A stretch of DNA of 64,000 nt, taken from assembly GCA_030454085.1 (NCBI GenBank), contig JAKDJD010000006.1:1-64000 (forward strand), in the 5' to 3' direction. This document shows positions 43,020-51,239 of this stretch, piece by piece. The stretch is from Kocuria sp. (GTDB lineage Bacteria > Actinomycetota > Actinomycetes > Actinomycetales > Micrococcaceae). Made by a program: the position numbers and the translations under genes. The notes below the pieces were generated by a model. That model had not been told where the DNA came from. It ran no database searches and saw nothing but the letters and a program-made list of their open reading frames with translations. How positions within the stretch are numbered: position 1 is the first letter of the stretch; every line of letters starts with the position of its first letter.

Positions 43020-43598
43020 ATGCCAGGACTTCCTTCACGCGAACGGCTCGCCGCAACCCGAGCACAGCCAGAGGTGGAGATCAGGCGTTCCGCGAGGCGG
43101 CGCAAGACGATCTCGGCACGGTGGGAAGGGCAGATGGTCGTTCTCCTCGCCCCGGCAGGGATGACGACGTCCATGGCCCGCGAGTATCTTCGTCGGTTGC
43201 TCCCGAAGTTGCTGGCCGAGCGCTCGGCACGTCGCGAAGACCCCAGGCGGACAGACACGTACCTCGAGGAGAGGGCCGCGCATGTGGCTCGGTCTTACTT
43301 GGACGACAGGGTCAAACCCGTCTCTATCGGGTGGGTCACGAATCAGAACACCCGTTGGGGATCGACCACTCCGGCCACCGGAAAGGTCAGGATCTCCCAT
43401 CACCTCTGGTCCGCGCCGGAATACGTTCTCGACTACGTGATCCATCACGAGCTCTGCCACCTGATCGAGGCATCGCACAACGGGCGCTTCAGGAAACTCG
43501 AAGCCCTCTTCCCGCAGGCAGATCAGGCCAAGGCCTTCCTGGAAGGGATGGTGTTCGAGAGGAACCGTTTCGAGGACACGAACGCCGACCCCGCCTGA
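43020..43598 (+). CDS. YgjP-like metal-dependent peptidase/hydrolase (DUF45, M48-like)
   Basis: The 192-aa product is a member of the YgjP/DUF45 family. It has GWVTNQNTRWGSTTPATG, then the zinc motif in DYVIHHELCHLIEASHN (HExxH, His-Glu-Leu-Cys-His) and a downstream His-less helix with GRFRKLEALFP. The cellular role is unknown; other members are encoded next to restriction systems or repair genes. The start is the ATG at 43020, just after a -10 box, although the frame is open upstream. It diverges from the cyclodehydratase-like gene and converges on the next gene, the same grouping as in other actinobacteria. Confidence 0.85.
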   Translation: MPGLPSRERLAATRAQPEVEIRRSARRRKTISARWEGQMVVLLAPAGMTTSMAREYLRRLLPKLLAERSARREDPRRTDTYLEERAAHVARSYLDDRVKPVSIGWVTNQNTRWGSTTPATGKVRISHHLWSAPEYVLDYVIHHELCHLIEASHNGRFRKLEALFPQADQAKAFLEGMVFERNRFEDTNADPA

Positions 43599-43610
43599 AC
43601 GGGGCCGGCG
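43583..43610. terminator. Hairpin between two convergent genes
   Basis: CGCCGACCCCG and CGGGGCCGGCG form an 11-bp stem with one mismatch and a 6-nt loop. The stop codon of the YgjP-like gene lies in the loop. Confidence 0.5.
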
Positions 43611-43652
43611 CTGAAGGGAAAAGTCGGGACGCCGCGCGGCCCTTCTACGTGT

Positions 43653-45071
43653 CTAGTCGTTTCGAGGCTGATCGTCCGAGTCGTCGCCATCCTGCGGGTC
43701 GGAATCCTCGCCGTCCTCGGGCTCACCCGGCTGGTCGTCGTAGCCGCCCGAAAGCAACTTCTCCAGAGCGGCGTCCATCTCTTCGTCGCTGGCGTGCAAG
43801 AGGTCCCTGGCCGAACCGAAGTTCTCCGGGTGATCCAGATCCTCATCGGTGGGCAGGTTCTCCGGTGCTTCCCACAGGGCATCGCGCTTCTGGACACCGT
43901 GCTCTTCCTCGTAGCCCCTCCAGAACTGGGAAGCCTCGCGCAGACGCCGAGGACGCAGCTCAAGACCGATCAGAGACCCGAAGGCCTTCTCCGCCGGGCC
44001 CCCGCCCGCACGGCGACGCCGCAACGTCTCGGTCAGGGCGGCAGAGCTGGGCAGGTTCTTGGTCGCCTGGGTGCTGACGTGATCGACCCACCCCTCGACC
44101 AGGGCCAACAGGGTCTCCAAGCGACGAAGCGTGACCTCCTGGTCCTCCGTCAGCGTCGGCTTGAAAATGTCTCCCGACAACGCATCCTGCAGGGACTCCG
44201 GGTTCATGGGATCCATGTCCCGGGTTGCCTCTTCGATCCGGTCCATGTCGACGTGTATTCCCCGGGAGTACCGCGTGATGAGGTCCAGAATGTTCTCCCG
44301 CAACCACGGATTGGCGTGGAACAGCCGGATGTGGGCGGCTTCGCGCACGGCCAGGAAGAGCATGACTTCCTGTGCCGGCAGGTCGAGGCCGTCGCCGAAG
44401 TCCGCGATGTTGGACGGGAGCAACGCCGATCGCCCGGGAGACAGGGGAAGGCCTATATCGGTCGAGGACACGACTTCTTTCGACAGTTCCCCAACGGCCT
44501 GGCCGAGTTGCATTGCGAACATCATGCCGCTCATGCCACCGATCACGGACGCCCCTTGGCCGAGCATCGACTTCATCTCGTCAGGCATCTGCTGCGTCAG
44601 CGCTTCGCTCATGGCTTCGGTGACCGAATTCGCCACGGGCTCGGAAATCTCACGGAACGTGTCGAAGCAGTTCTCGATCCATTCGCTCCGCGACCACGCT
44701 TCGTCGGCCAGAGCCGCGCGGTCGAAATCGATGACGGGGTCCAGCCACAGCTGCGCCAGCTGGGCGGCGTCCTTCACGGCGGACTTCTGGGTGCTGGTCA
44801 CCGAGGGGTCCTTCTCGGCCGAGGCGAGACGGCGTGCGTGCTCGCGGGCCTGCCCCCAGTTCGCTGAGCCGTCAGAATTCATCCCGGACATCATGGACTG
44901 GATCTGGGCGAACATCCCGGACATCATCGCTGGGTCCACCGGCATGGCCATTCCCTGGAGATCCTCCGGGTTGATGCCTTGACCAGAGGAGAGCTTCCGG
45001 AACAACTCCTCGAAGGGGTTGTCCTCGTTGTCGTCGTTGTTGCCGTTGTTGTACGGATTGTTCGTACTCAT
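43653..45071 (-). CDS. Zinc-dependent metalloprotease-like protein (Rv3195 family, DUF2342)
   Basis: The 472-aa product belongs to the actinobacterial family annotated as zinc-dependent metalloprotease or coenzyme-F420-associated hydrolase (TIGR03624 type). A Met- and Asn-rich N-terminus is followed by a helical domain, then LFLAVREAAHIRLFHANPWLR, which carries the family's E-x-x-H-like site in place of HExxH. The C-terminal 40 residues are very acidic. The biochemical activity is not established. The ATG at 45071 has GAGGTG 4 nt upstream. Its neighbours PDZ-Lon and UPF0182 match the order Rv3195, Rv3194c, Rv3193c in M. tuberculosis. Confidence 0.85.
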   Translation of the reverse strand: MSTNNPYNNGNNDDNEDNPFEELFRKLSSGQGINPEDLQGMAMPVDPAMMSGMFAQIQSMMSGMNSDGSANWGQAREHARRLASAEKDPSVTSTQKSAVKDAAQLAQLWLDPVIDFDRAALADEAWSRSEWIENCFDTFREISEPVANSVTEAMSEALTQQMPDEMKSMLGQGASVIGGMSGMMFAMQLGQAVGELSKEVVSSTDIGLPLSPGRSALLPSNIADFGDGLDLPAQEVMLFLAVREAAHIRLFHANPWLRENILDLITRYSRGIHVDMDRIEEATRDMDPMNPESLQDALSGDIFKPTLTEDQEVTLRRLETLLALVEGWVDHVSTQATKNLPSSAALTETLRRRRAGGGPAEKAFGSLIGLELRPRRLREASQFWRGYEEEHGVQKRDALWEAPENLPTDEDLDHPENFGSARDLLHASDEEMDAALEKLLSGGYDDQPGEPEDGEDSDPQDGDDSDDQPRND

Positions 45072-45303
45072 GACACCTCGTGGTCGTCGGTTGCCGTGAG
45101 GCCGTAAGCCCACGGCGTGTCTTCTCGGTCCCCATTAAACGGCACCGACCTCGAACGCGTCAGTCCTGGGCCCCAATTTTCAGCTCATGGCACAGAGACG
45201 CCGTGAGTTGGGGCAACCGTTCTGGCGATACCGGGCCGAGCATACAGGTCGGTGCGTTAACATGGCGAGGCCGTTAGTCCTACCGATGCGAGAGAGCCCC
45301 CGG

Positions 45304-46389
45304 ATGTCCCACCCGAAGACCAGATTCCTGCGTTCCAGGAAGATCCGCCGTCCGCAGCTCGGAACGGTCGCTGGTGTGGCGACTCTGGGACTGGTCGCGG
45401 CGGGGGCTCTGATTCCGCCGGACTTCGTGACCGAGGGCGCTGGTCCGACGTTCAATACCATCGGCGAATACAAGGGCAAACAGCTGTTGTCCATCTCGGG
45501 ACACCCCACGTACCCGACCGACGGAAATCTCGACATGACGACGGTCTACGTTGCTGGCGGCCCGAACGGCGCCACCAGCGCCCTCAACGTGCTCAGTGCC
45601 TGGTTCAACAAGGACGCCACGGCACTTCCCGCGGCCGCACTCTATGAGCCGACAATGACCCAGCAGCAGGTCAGTTCCCAGAACACGGCCGACATGACGG
45701 ATTCGCAGAATTCAGCGCAGGCCGCCGCTGCCAAATATCTCCATCTGGACTATTCGACGACACTCACGGTTCAGGGTTCCACCCAGGACGGCGCCGCGAA
45801 ACTTTCCAAGGGTGACGTGCTGCGATCCATCGACGGGGAGCGGCTTAAGACTTACGACCAGCTCAAACAGGCGCTCGCCGACGGCAAGGGAGCCCCCGTG
45901 AACCTCGGCTATTCGCACGGCAAGGAAGGTGAGGAGAAGACAGTCACGGTGACCCCGAAGAAGGACGGCGCCACGGGGGACTACCAACTGGGGCTGTATC
46001 TGAAGTCCGACTACGACTTCCCCTTCCACGTGGACTACGGCCTGGACTCCGTGGGCGGACCGAGCGCGGGCATGATGTTCACATTGGGAATCATCGACGA
46101 AATGACGGACGGCAAGATGACCGGCGGAAAACACTTTGCCGGTACGGGCACGATTGATGCCCAGGGGAAAGTGGGGCCGATCGGAGGCATTCGGCAGAAG
46201 ATGATCGGTGCGAAGAACGACGGTGCCAGCATTTTCCTGGCGCCTTCGGAGAATTGCGACGAAGTCAAGGGCCACATTCCTGATGGACTCTCCGTCGTCA
46301 GCGTCTCGACCATCGACGACGCCGCCCAGGCCGTCGAGAAGGTGGGGCAGGGGGAGGACCCATCGTCCTTGCCCCAGTGCACCGGCTGA
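45304..46389 (+). CDS. Membrane-anchored PDZ and Lon-type protease
   Basis: This is an extracytoplasmic protease of the Rv3194c/YlbL family. The 361-aa product has a basic N-terminus and one membrane helix (about residues 18-37), a PDZ domain (about 150-230; KGDVLRSIDGE) and a Lon proteolytic domain with the Ser-Lys dyad, Ser254 in GGPSAGMM and Lys299 in GGIRQKMIG. Several in-frame starts exist; I prefer the ATG at 45304, preceded by GAGAG, although ATGs at 45286 and 45262 are possible. Substrates are unknown. It diverges from the zinc-dependent hydrolase-like gene. Confidence 0.88.
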   Translation: MSHPKTRFLRSRKIRRPQLGTVAGVATLGLVAAGALIPPDFVTEGAGPTFNTIGEYKGKQLLSISGHPTYPTDGNLDMTTVYVAGGPNGATSALNVLSAWFNKDATALPAAALYEPTMTQQQVSSQNTADMTDSQNSAQAAAAKYLHLDYSTTLTVQGSTQDGAAKLSKGDVLRSIDGERLKTYDQLKQALADGKGAPVNLGYSHGKEGEEKTVTVTPKKDGATGDYQLGLYLKSDYDFPFHVDYGLDSVGGPSAGMMFTLGIIDEMTDGKMTGGKHFAGTGTIDAQGKVGPIGGIRQKMIGAKNDGASIFLAPSENCDEVKGHIPDGLSVVSVSTIDDAAQAVEKVGQGEDPSSLPQCTG

Positions 46390-46448
46390 ATCACGACGAC
46401 GTCGGCCCGTGCCGTTCCATGACGGAATTCCCCAGGTCACAAGTGGAG

Positions 46449-46477
46449 TTGCGCACACAAAAAAGGCAAAATGTTAA
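46449..46477 (+). promoter_or_regulatory. Candidate promoter of the UPF0182 gene
   Basis: TTGCGC (46449-46454) and TGTTAA (46472-46477) are 17 nt apart within an unusually A-rich stretch. The leader would be about 90 nt, with a small CCGATC/GATCGG hairpin at 46489-46505. Confidence 0.35.
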
Positions 46478-46573
46478 TTCACGGTTTTCCGATCGGTGAG
46501 ATCGGGCCGACCGTGTTGTGAGAACGGCATTCGCCCTTTCGCTCATCCACCGCACCGCTAGTTGAGGATTCCC

Positions 46574-49500
46574 GTGACGACAGGATCATCGGCCCCACGT
46601 ACACCTCGCAACAAGTCCGGAGCCTCGGGCCGGAGGAAGCGCCCGCTTCTGACGACGTTCATCATCGTCGTGGCTCTGGTCATCGCGTTCGTCTACGTCT
46701 CCCAGGTCTACACGGAAGTCCTGTGGTACAGGCAGCTCGGATACATCGGGGTGTTCGTCCGGGAAAACATCATCAAGATCGCCGTTTTCGCGGTAGGCGC
46801 CGCCGTCATGGGTCTTGCCCTGTGGCTGAGCCTGAGATTCGCCTGGACCCGGCGTCCCTCCGAGAGGTTGCAGGCCCAGCCGAAGAAGGGTGACGAGGAA
46901 TCCGAGGCAGGTTCCGAGAGGGAGGACCTGCAATCCGTGTTCAACCAGAACATGGAAAGGTACCAGCAGGCCCTCGAGCCGATGCGACGGATCCTGATGG
47001 TCGCGATCCCCGTGGTCCTGGGGCTATTCGGCGGGCTCACAATGCTGGCCCAGTGGGATACCGTCGCGCTGTTCTTCATGCAGGAGCCTTTCGGGGAGAA
47101 GGACCCGCAGTTCGGCTTCGACATGTCCTTCTTCATGTTCACGTTGCCGTTCCTCCGCATGATTGCGGGTTACCTCATTACGGTGCTGGTGCTTTCGGCC
47201 GTGGGTTCGTTGGTGACCCACTACCTGTACGGCGGAATCGTGGTGCACGAGAAAGGCATTTCCACGACCAAGGCCCTCAAGGTCCAGATGGGAATCATCG
47301 CGGCAATTCTTCTTCTCGTGCTTGCCGCCAACTTCTGGCTCGCGAGGTATTCGACGTTGCTGTCCAACAAGGGATCCTGGACCGGTGCCTTGTTCACGGA
47401 CGTCAACGCCGTGATGCCGACGAATGCCATCTTGGCCATCGCCGCGCTCATCGTGGCACTTCTCTTCGCCTACTCGGCTTTCGCCGGTCGCTGGCGGCTT
47501 CCCCTGATCGGAACGGCCATGCTCTTGGTCGTTTCGTTGGTCGCGGGCGGTCTCTATCCTTGGGTCGTCCAGCGCTTCCAGGTGACTCCGACGGAACAAT
47601 CGATGGAGAACGAGTACATCCAGCGGAACATCGACATGACGCGCAGCGCCTACGGGCTGAGCGACCTGAAGACGCAGGACTACGACGCGACCGTGGACAC
47701 CGACAAAGGCGCCCTGGACGGCGACACTCCGACCGTGTCCAATATTCGTCTTCTGGACCCGAATGTCGTGTCCAACTCGTTCGCTCAGTTGCAGCAGTTC
47801 AGGCCCTACTACCAGTTCGGGAAGACCCTCGCTGTCGACCGGTACAACGTGGACGGCAAGAACGAGGACACGGTGATTTCCGCCCGTGAGCTCAACCCGG
47901 ATCAGAACCAGGGTTGGTACAACCAGCACGTGGTCTACACGCACGGGTACGGCGTCGTGGCCGCCTACGGCAACCAAGTCGAGGCGGACGGAAAACCGAA
48001 GTTCATGCAGGAGGGCATCGCAGCCAAGGGCGTCATCTCGGAAGACTACGAACCGCGCATCTACTTCGGGCAGTCCTCGCCCGATTACTCGATCGCGGGC
48101 GGCTCCGATGATGACCCCAAGCTCGAGCTGGACCGGCCCCAGTCGGCCGACGACGAGGGCTCTGGCGATGCCAAGTACACGTACTCGGGCGACGGTGGCC
48201 CAAAGTTGGGGAACTGGTTCAACCGCCTGGCGTATGCCATCAAGTACCAGTCCTCGGATCTGCTGCTCTCGGATGCTGTACGACCTGACTCGCAGATTCT
48301 TTACAATCGCGATCCCGGCGATCGCGTCAAGAAGGTTGCTCCCTACCTGACCGTGGACGGAAATCCCTACCCTGCGATCGTGGACAACAAAGTGGTCTGG
48401 ATGGTTGACGCCTACACGACGTCGAGCGGTTACCCGTACTCGACGCCGACCTCCCTGGGCGACGCGACGCAGGACTCCCAGACCGAGGCGGGAGGCAGCA
48501 AGGCTCTGCCCAATGACAAGGTCAACTACATCCGCAACTCGGTCAAGGCAACGGTGAACGCGTACGACGGTTCGGTGGACTTGTACGCCTGGGACGATCA
48601 GGATCCCGTGCTGAAGTCCTGGCAGAAGGTCTTCCCGACGACCGTCAAGTCCTACAAGGACATGAGCGCGGACCTGATCGATCACGTCAGGTATCCCGAG
48701 GATCTGTTCAAGGTCCAGCGCGAACTGCTGAACAAGTACCACGTGGACGACGCGAACAGTTTCTACGCGAACGACGACGTATGGCAGACGCCGAAGGACC
48801 CGACTCAGGACGAGGCCCAGGACCTGCCGCCGTACTACATGTCCTTGCAGATGCCGGGGGACCAGAGGACCAGGTTCTCGCTGACGAGCTCGTTCATCCC
48901 GCAGCAGTCGGATTCCAACACCCGCAACGTCATGTATGGATTCGTCTCGGCCAATGGTGACGCCGGTACCGGAAAGGACGGGGAGAAGGACCCCGACTAC
49001 GGCAAGATCGACCTTCTGGAGCTGCCGCGGAACTCCGTGGTCCCGGGGCCGGGACAGGCGCAGAACCTCTTCGACTCGGACACGGAAGTCTCGACGGAGC
49101 TCAACCTACTCCGCCAGGGTGCCTCGCGAGTGGTCAATGGAAATCTTCTGACGCTGCCCGTCGGTGGAGGAATCCTGTACGTCCAGCCGGTGTACGTCCA
49201 GTCCAGCGGAGACGCGTCCTACCCGACTCTCCGCCGCGTCCTGGTCGGTTTCGGGGAGAAGGTCGGTTTCGCGCCGACCCTGGATGAAGCGCTCAATAAA
49301 TTGTTCGGCGGCGAGTCCGGTGCCCAGACGGCGCAAGACGCCGGCGTGGACAGCTCCGAAGCCGACGCCGGTGAAGGCGGCTCCGAGGGAGGCAGTTCGA
49401 GCGGAGGAGAGTCCCCGGACCTGAAGAAGTCTCTGGACGAGGCCAACAAGGCCATGCAGGATTCTTCGGAGGCCATGAAGAACGGAGACTGGGCGGCCTA

Positions 49501-49582
49501 CGGGAAGGCCCAGGACCGTTTGAACAAGGCCCTCGACGACGCCCTCAAGGCCGATGGCGCCCAAGGAGAGAACGGCAAATAG
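46574..49582 (+). CDS. UPF0182 large membrane protein
   Basis: The 1002-aa product belongs to the conserved UPF0182 family (COG1615, ortholog of Rv3193c). It has about seven membrane helices in the first 330 residues, two of them flanking a cytoplasmic acidic segment (KKGDEESEAGSEREDLQS), then a long extracytoplasmic domain rich in aromatic and Asn/Asp residues, and an acidic Ser/Gly-rich tail. The function is unknown. The GTG at 46574 has TTGAGGA at proper spacing; a TTG four codons upstream lies inside that site. It follows the PDZ-Lon gene after 184 nt and ends in a hairpin. Confidence 0.9.
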   Translation: MTTGSSAPRTPRNKSGASGRRKRPLLTTFIIVVALVIAFVYVSQVYTEVLWYRQLGYIGVFVRENIIKIAVFAVGAAVMGLALWLSLRFAWTRRPSERLQAQPKKGDEESEAGSEREDLQSVFNQNMERYQQALEPMRRILMVAIPVVLGLFGGLTMLAQWDTVALFFMQEPFGEKDPQFGFDMSFFMFTLPFLRMIAGYLITVLVLSAVGSLVTHYLYGGIVVHEKGISTTKALKVQMGIIAAILLLVLAANFWLARYSTLLSNKGSWTGALFTDVNAVMPTNAILAIAALIVALLFAYSAFAGRWRLPLIGTAMLLVVSLVAGGLYPWVVQRFQVTPTEQSMENEYIQRNIDMTRSAYGLSDLKTQDYDATVDTDKGALDGDTPTVSNIRLLDPNVVSNSFAQLQQFRPYYQFGKTLAVDRYNVDGKNEDTVISARELNPDQNQGWYNQHVVYTHGYGVVAAYGNQVEADGKPKFMQEGIAAKGVISEDYEPRIYFGQSSPDYSIAGGSDDDPKLELDRPQSADDEGSGDAKYTYSGDGGPKLGNWFNRLAYAIKYQSSDLLLSDAVRPDSQILYNRDPGDRVKKVAPYLTVDGNPYPAIVDNKVVWMVDAYTTSSGYPYSTPTSLGDATQDSQTEAGGSKALPNDKVNYIRNSVKATVNAYDGSVDLYAWDDQDPVLKSWQKVFPTTVKSYKDMSADLIDHVRYPEDLFKVQRELLNKYHVDDANSFYANDDVWQTPKDPTQDEAQDLPPYYMSLQMPGDQRTRFSLTSSFIPQQSDSNTRNVMYGFVSANGDAGTGKDGEKDPDYGKIDLLELPRNSVVPGPGQAQNLFDSDTEVSTELNLLRQGASRVVNGNLLTLPVGGGILYVQPVYVQSSGDASYPTLRRVLVGFGEKVGFAPTLDEALNKLFGGESGAQTAQDAGVDSSEADAGEGGSEGGSSSGGESPDLKKSLDEANKAMQDSSEAMKNGDWAAYGKAQDRLNKALDDALKADGAQGENGK

Positions 49583-49589
49583 TCGATGG

Positions 49590-49627
49590 TCGAACCCCGA
49601 GCCTCCGTCGGGAAGCTCGGGGTTCGA
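49590..49627 (+). terminator. Hairpin terminator of the UPF0182 gene
   Basis: A 13-bp stem (TCGAACCCCGAGC with GCTCGGGGTTCGA) and a 12-nt loop lie 7 nt after the stop codon. No U-tract follows. Confidence 0.65.
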
Positions 49628-49668
49628 GGCCCCGAAAGGTGAGCTCAGGCACAATCCCGCCCTGTGGT

Positions 49669-49697
49669 TTGCGGCGGTGGCGGAGCGTGCGTATAGT
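49669..49697 (+). promoter_or_regulatory. Promoter of the initiator tRNA gene
   Basis: TTGCGG (49669-49674) and TATAGT (49692-49697) are separated by exactly 17 nt. It is the best sigma-70-type match in the window and lies 12 nt before the tRNA. Confidence 0.75.
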
Positions 49698-49709
49698 AGA
49701 ACAGGTCGC

Positions 49710-49783
49710 CGCGGGGTGGAGCAGTTCGGTAGCTCGCCGGGCTCATAACCCGGAGGTCGCAAGTTCAAATCTTGCCCCCGCAA
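49710..49783 (+). tRNA. Initiator tRNA-fMet (anticodon CAT)
   Basis: The 74-nt sequence folds into a full cloverleaf. The C1-A72 mismatch (CGCGGGG with CCCCGCA) and the three G-C pairs flanking the CTCATAA anticodon loop identify it as the initiator, not elongator, methionine tRNA. D-stem GAGC/GCTC and T-stem GCAAG/CTTGC are intact. CCA is not encoded; CGA follows the discriminator A, so the CCA end must be added by nucleotidyltransferase. It is transcribed alone from a strong promoter and followed by a UUCG terminator. Confidence 0.97.
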
Positions 49784-49789
49784 CGAAAT

Positions 49790-49830
49790 GAAGGTCACGT
49801 CAGCTTCGGCTGACGTGACCTTCTTGCTTT
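49790..49830 (+). terminator. Rho-independent terminator of tRNA-fMet
   Basis: A 15-bp perfect stem, GAAGGTCACGTCAGC with its complement, is capped by a TTCG tetraloop and followed by TTGCTTT. Confidence 0.85.
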
Positions 49831-49999
49831 AACACCAAGGGTGCCCCAGCGGGCCCGCGGAAACACCGGGCCACGATCGGCCACGCAGAACACCTACGCC
49901 GACGAATGGTTGCCGGCGGTGCTCGGGCACTGCCTGACGTACTGACTGAGTATCCAATGATCCCAGCCACGGCGCGACACGCTACGACGGGCTGGGCCC
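49831..49999. other. Intergenic stretch without a recognisable gene
   Basis: About 170 nt between the tRNA terminator and the end of arsR. I find no complete open frame with a ribosome binding site, no promoter and no RNA motif. A short frame reads NTYADEWLPAVLGH, faintly like the start of a phage integrase, but this is too short to call. Confidence 0.4.
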
Positions 50000-50308
50000 C
50001 TAGTCCTCGACGTGACGGCTGTGGTTGAGGGCGTCGAGGAAGACGTGTGCCACGTGCTCGTCCGCCAGGCTGTAATAGATCGATCGTCCGGATCGGCGCC
50101 CCGTGACCAGGTGGGCCTCGCGGAGACTGCGGAGATGCTGGGACATCAGCGGTTGGGAAATGTCCAACAAATCCACGAGTTCACCGACGGTCTTCTCGCC
50201 TTCGCTCAGGAGATGGATCGTGGCCGCCCTGGCGGGGGAGGACAGCGCGGAGAACAACCCGCAGACGGGTTGGTAGGCGTCCAGCTCTACGGCGGCGTCG
50301 GTATTCAC
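50000..50308 (-). CDS. ArsR/SmtB-family metal-sensing repressor
   Basis: The 102-aa product is a winged-helix repressor. The recognition helix lies in DISQPLMSQHLRSLRE. The last helix carries Asp83-x-His85-x10-His96-x2-His99, which is exactly the alpha-5 metal site of SmtB/CzrA-type zinc or cobalt/nickel sensors; there is no arsenic-type cysteine motif. The GTG start has a perfect AGGAGG at 6 nt. It lies 99 nt after pspA on the same strand. No metal efflux gene is adjacent, so its target must be elsewhere or be the locus itself. Confidence 0.88.
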   Translation of the reverse strand: MNTDAAVELDAYQPVCGLFSALSSPARAATIHLLSEGEKTVGELVDLLDISQPLMSQHLRSLREAHLVTGRRSGRSIYYSLADEHVAHVFLDALNHSRHVED

Positions 50309-50347
50309 AGTGTTCCTCCTGCACGGACATGGGCGAGTGGCTGGCGC

Positions 50348-50376
50348 GGCGTCGGGAGCGCTCGGCTCCCGACGCC
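50348..50376 (-). terminator. Hairpin between pspA and arsR
   Basis: GGCGTCGGGAGC and its complement form a perfect 12-bp stem with a GCTCG loop. It probably ends the pspA transcript, so arsR would need its own promoter. Confidence 0.55.
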
Positions 50377-50407
50377 CATGATCCACGGTAAGCGGGTGGT
50401 GGCTGGG

Positions 50408-51124
50408 TCAGTTGCCCTTGTTCTTCAGGGCCGCGAGCCGCGCCTCGACCTCGGACTGCTGCGACAAGTCCTCCAAGGATTCGAATTGGGCATCCAAGGA
50501 CGAAGAGGCGAGTTCCTCCTGGCCACGCACTCGAGCTTCCTCGCGGCGAACCTTGTCCTCGAAACGGCTGACCTCACTCGTGGAATCCATCATGTCGAAG
50601 GCACGCAGGGAATCGTTGACCTGGCTCTGGGCCTGTGCCGACTTCTGACGTGCGTTGAGCTCGTCGCGCTTTCTCGAGAGTTCGTCGAGCTTGGACCGCA
50701 TCTTGTTCAGGCCGTCCTTGAGCTTTTCGACCGTTTCTGTCTGAGCGGCGATTTGCGGCTCGGCGTCCTTCGCTTCCTTTTCGGAGGTCATCTGGCGTTG
50801 CAGCGCAACCTTGGCCAGATTGTCGAATTTGTCCGCACCTGCCGTATCACCGTCGGCACGGTACCGGTCGGCGGTCGAGGACGCAGCCGCGGCCTTCTGC
50901 CCCCACTCCTCGGCTTCCTTGATGTCCTCGGCGTGGTCCTCTTCCAACATGCGCAGGTTGCCGATGGTCTGGGCGACCGCTTGTTCGGCTTCGACGATGT
51001 TGTTCTTGTAATCGCGCACCATCTGGTCGAGCATCTTCTGAGGATCCTCGGCAGAGTCGATCAGCGCATTGATGTTGGCCTTCGCCAGTTGGGCCACGCG
51101 ACCGAAGATTGATTGCTTGGTCAT
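50408..51124 (-). CDS. pspA: PspA/IM30-family protein
   Basis: This peripheral membrane protein forms coiled-coil assemblies that protect the envelope under stress. The 238-aa product is helical throughout, with the family-typical ALIDSAEDPQKMLDQMVRDYKNNI segment near residue 20-45, a long coiled coil rich in Glu, Lys and Gln (about 50-190), and a C-terminal helix. The ATG at 51124 has GAGGAAAG upstream. The gene lies 115 nt after the coiled-coil membrane protein gene and is probably co-regulated with it. There is no pspF-type activator here, as expected in actinobacteria. Confidence 0.92.
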   Translation of the reverse strand: MTKQSIFGRVAQLAKANINALIDSAEDPQKMLDQMVRDYKNNIVEAEQAVAQTIGNLRMLEEDHAEDIKEAEEWGQKAAAASSTADRYRADGDTAGADKFDNLAKVALQRQMTSEKEAKDAEPQIAAQTETVEKLKDGLNKMRSKLDELSRKRDELNARQKSAQAQSQVNDSLRAFDMMDSTSEVSRFEDKVRREEARVRGQEELASSSLDAQFESLEDLSQQSEVEARLAALKNKGN

Positions 51125-51239
51125 TGCTTTCCTCTTTTCTGGGTGTGGAGGCGAATGCACGCCTCGCGTTCCGTGGGTCGTTGCTCTGGTACTGGGTCAG
51201 TGGTGAGACAGCGGACTCGGGGGTGTCGAAGAATCGGCA

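Noticed and set aside
42063-43598. Complete TOMM natural-product cluster
   Set aside because: No precursor peptide, dehydrogenase or transporter gene is nearby; only a tentative cyclodehydratase-like protein and a YgjP-like peptidase are present.
47024-48742. Long antisense frame inside the UPF0182 gene
   Set aside because: Low-complexity Val/Arg/His composition typical of an antisense shadow; no start signal.
49710-49999. Phage or genomic-island attachment site at the initiator tRNA
   Set aside because: No repeat of the tRNA 3' end was found within the flanking sequence and no integrase gene is present.
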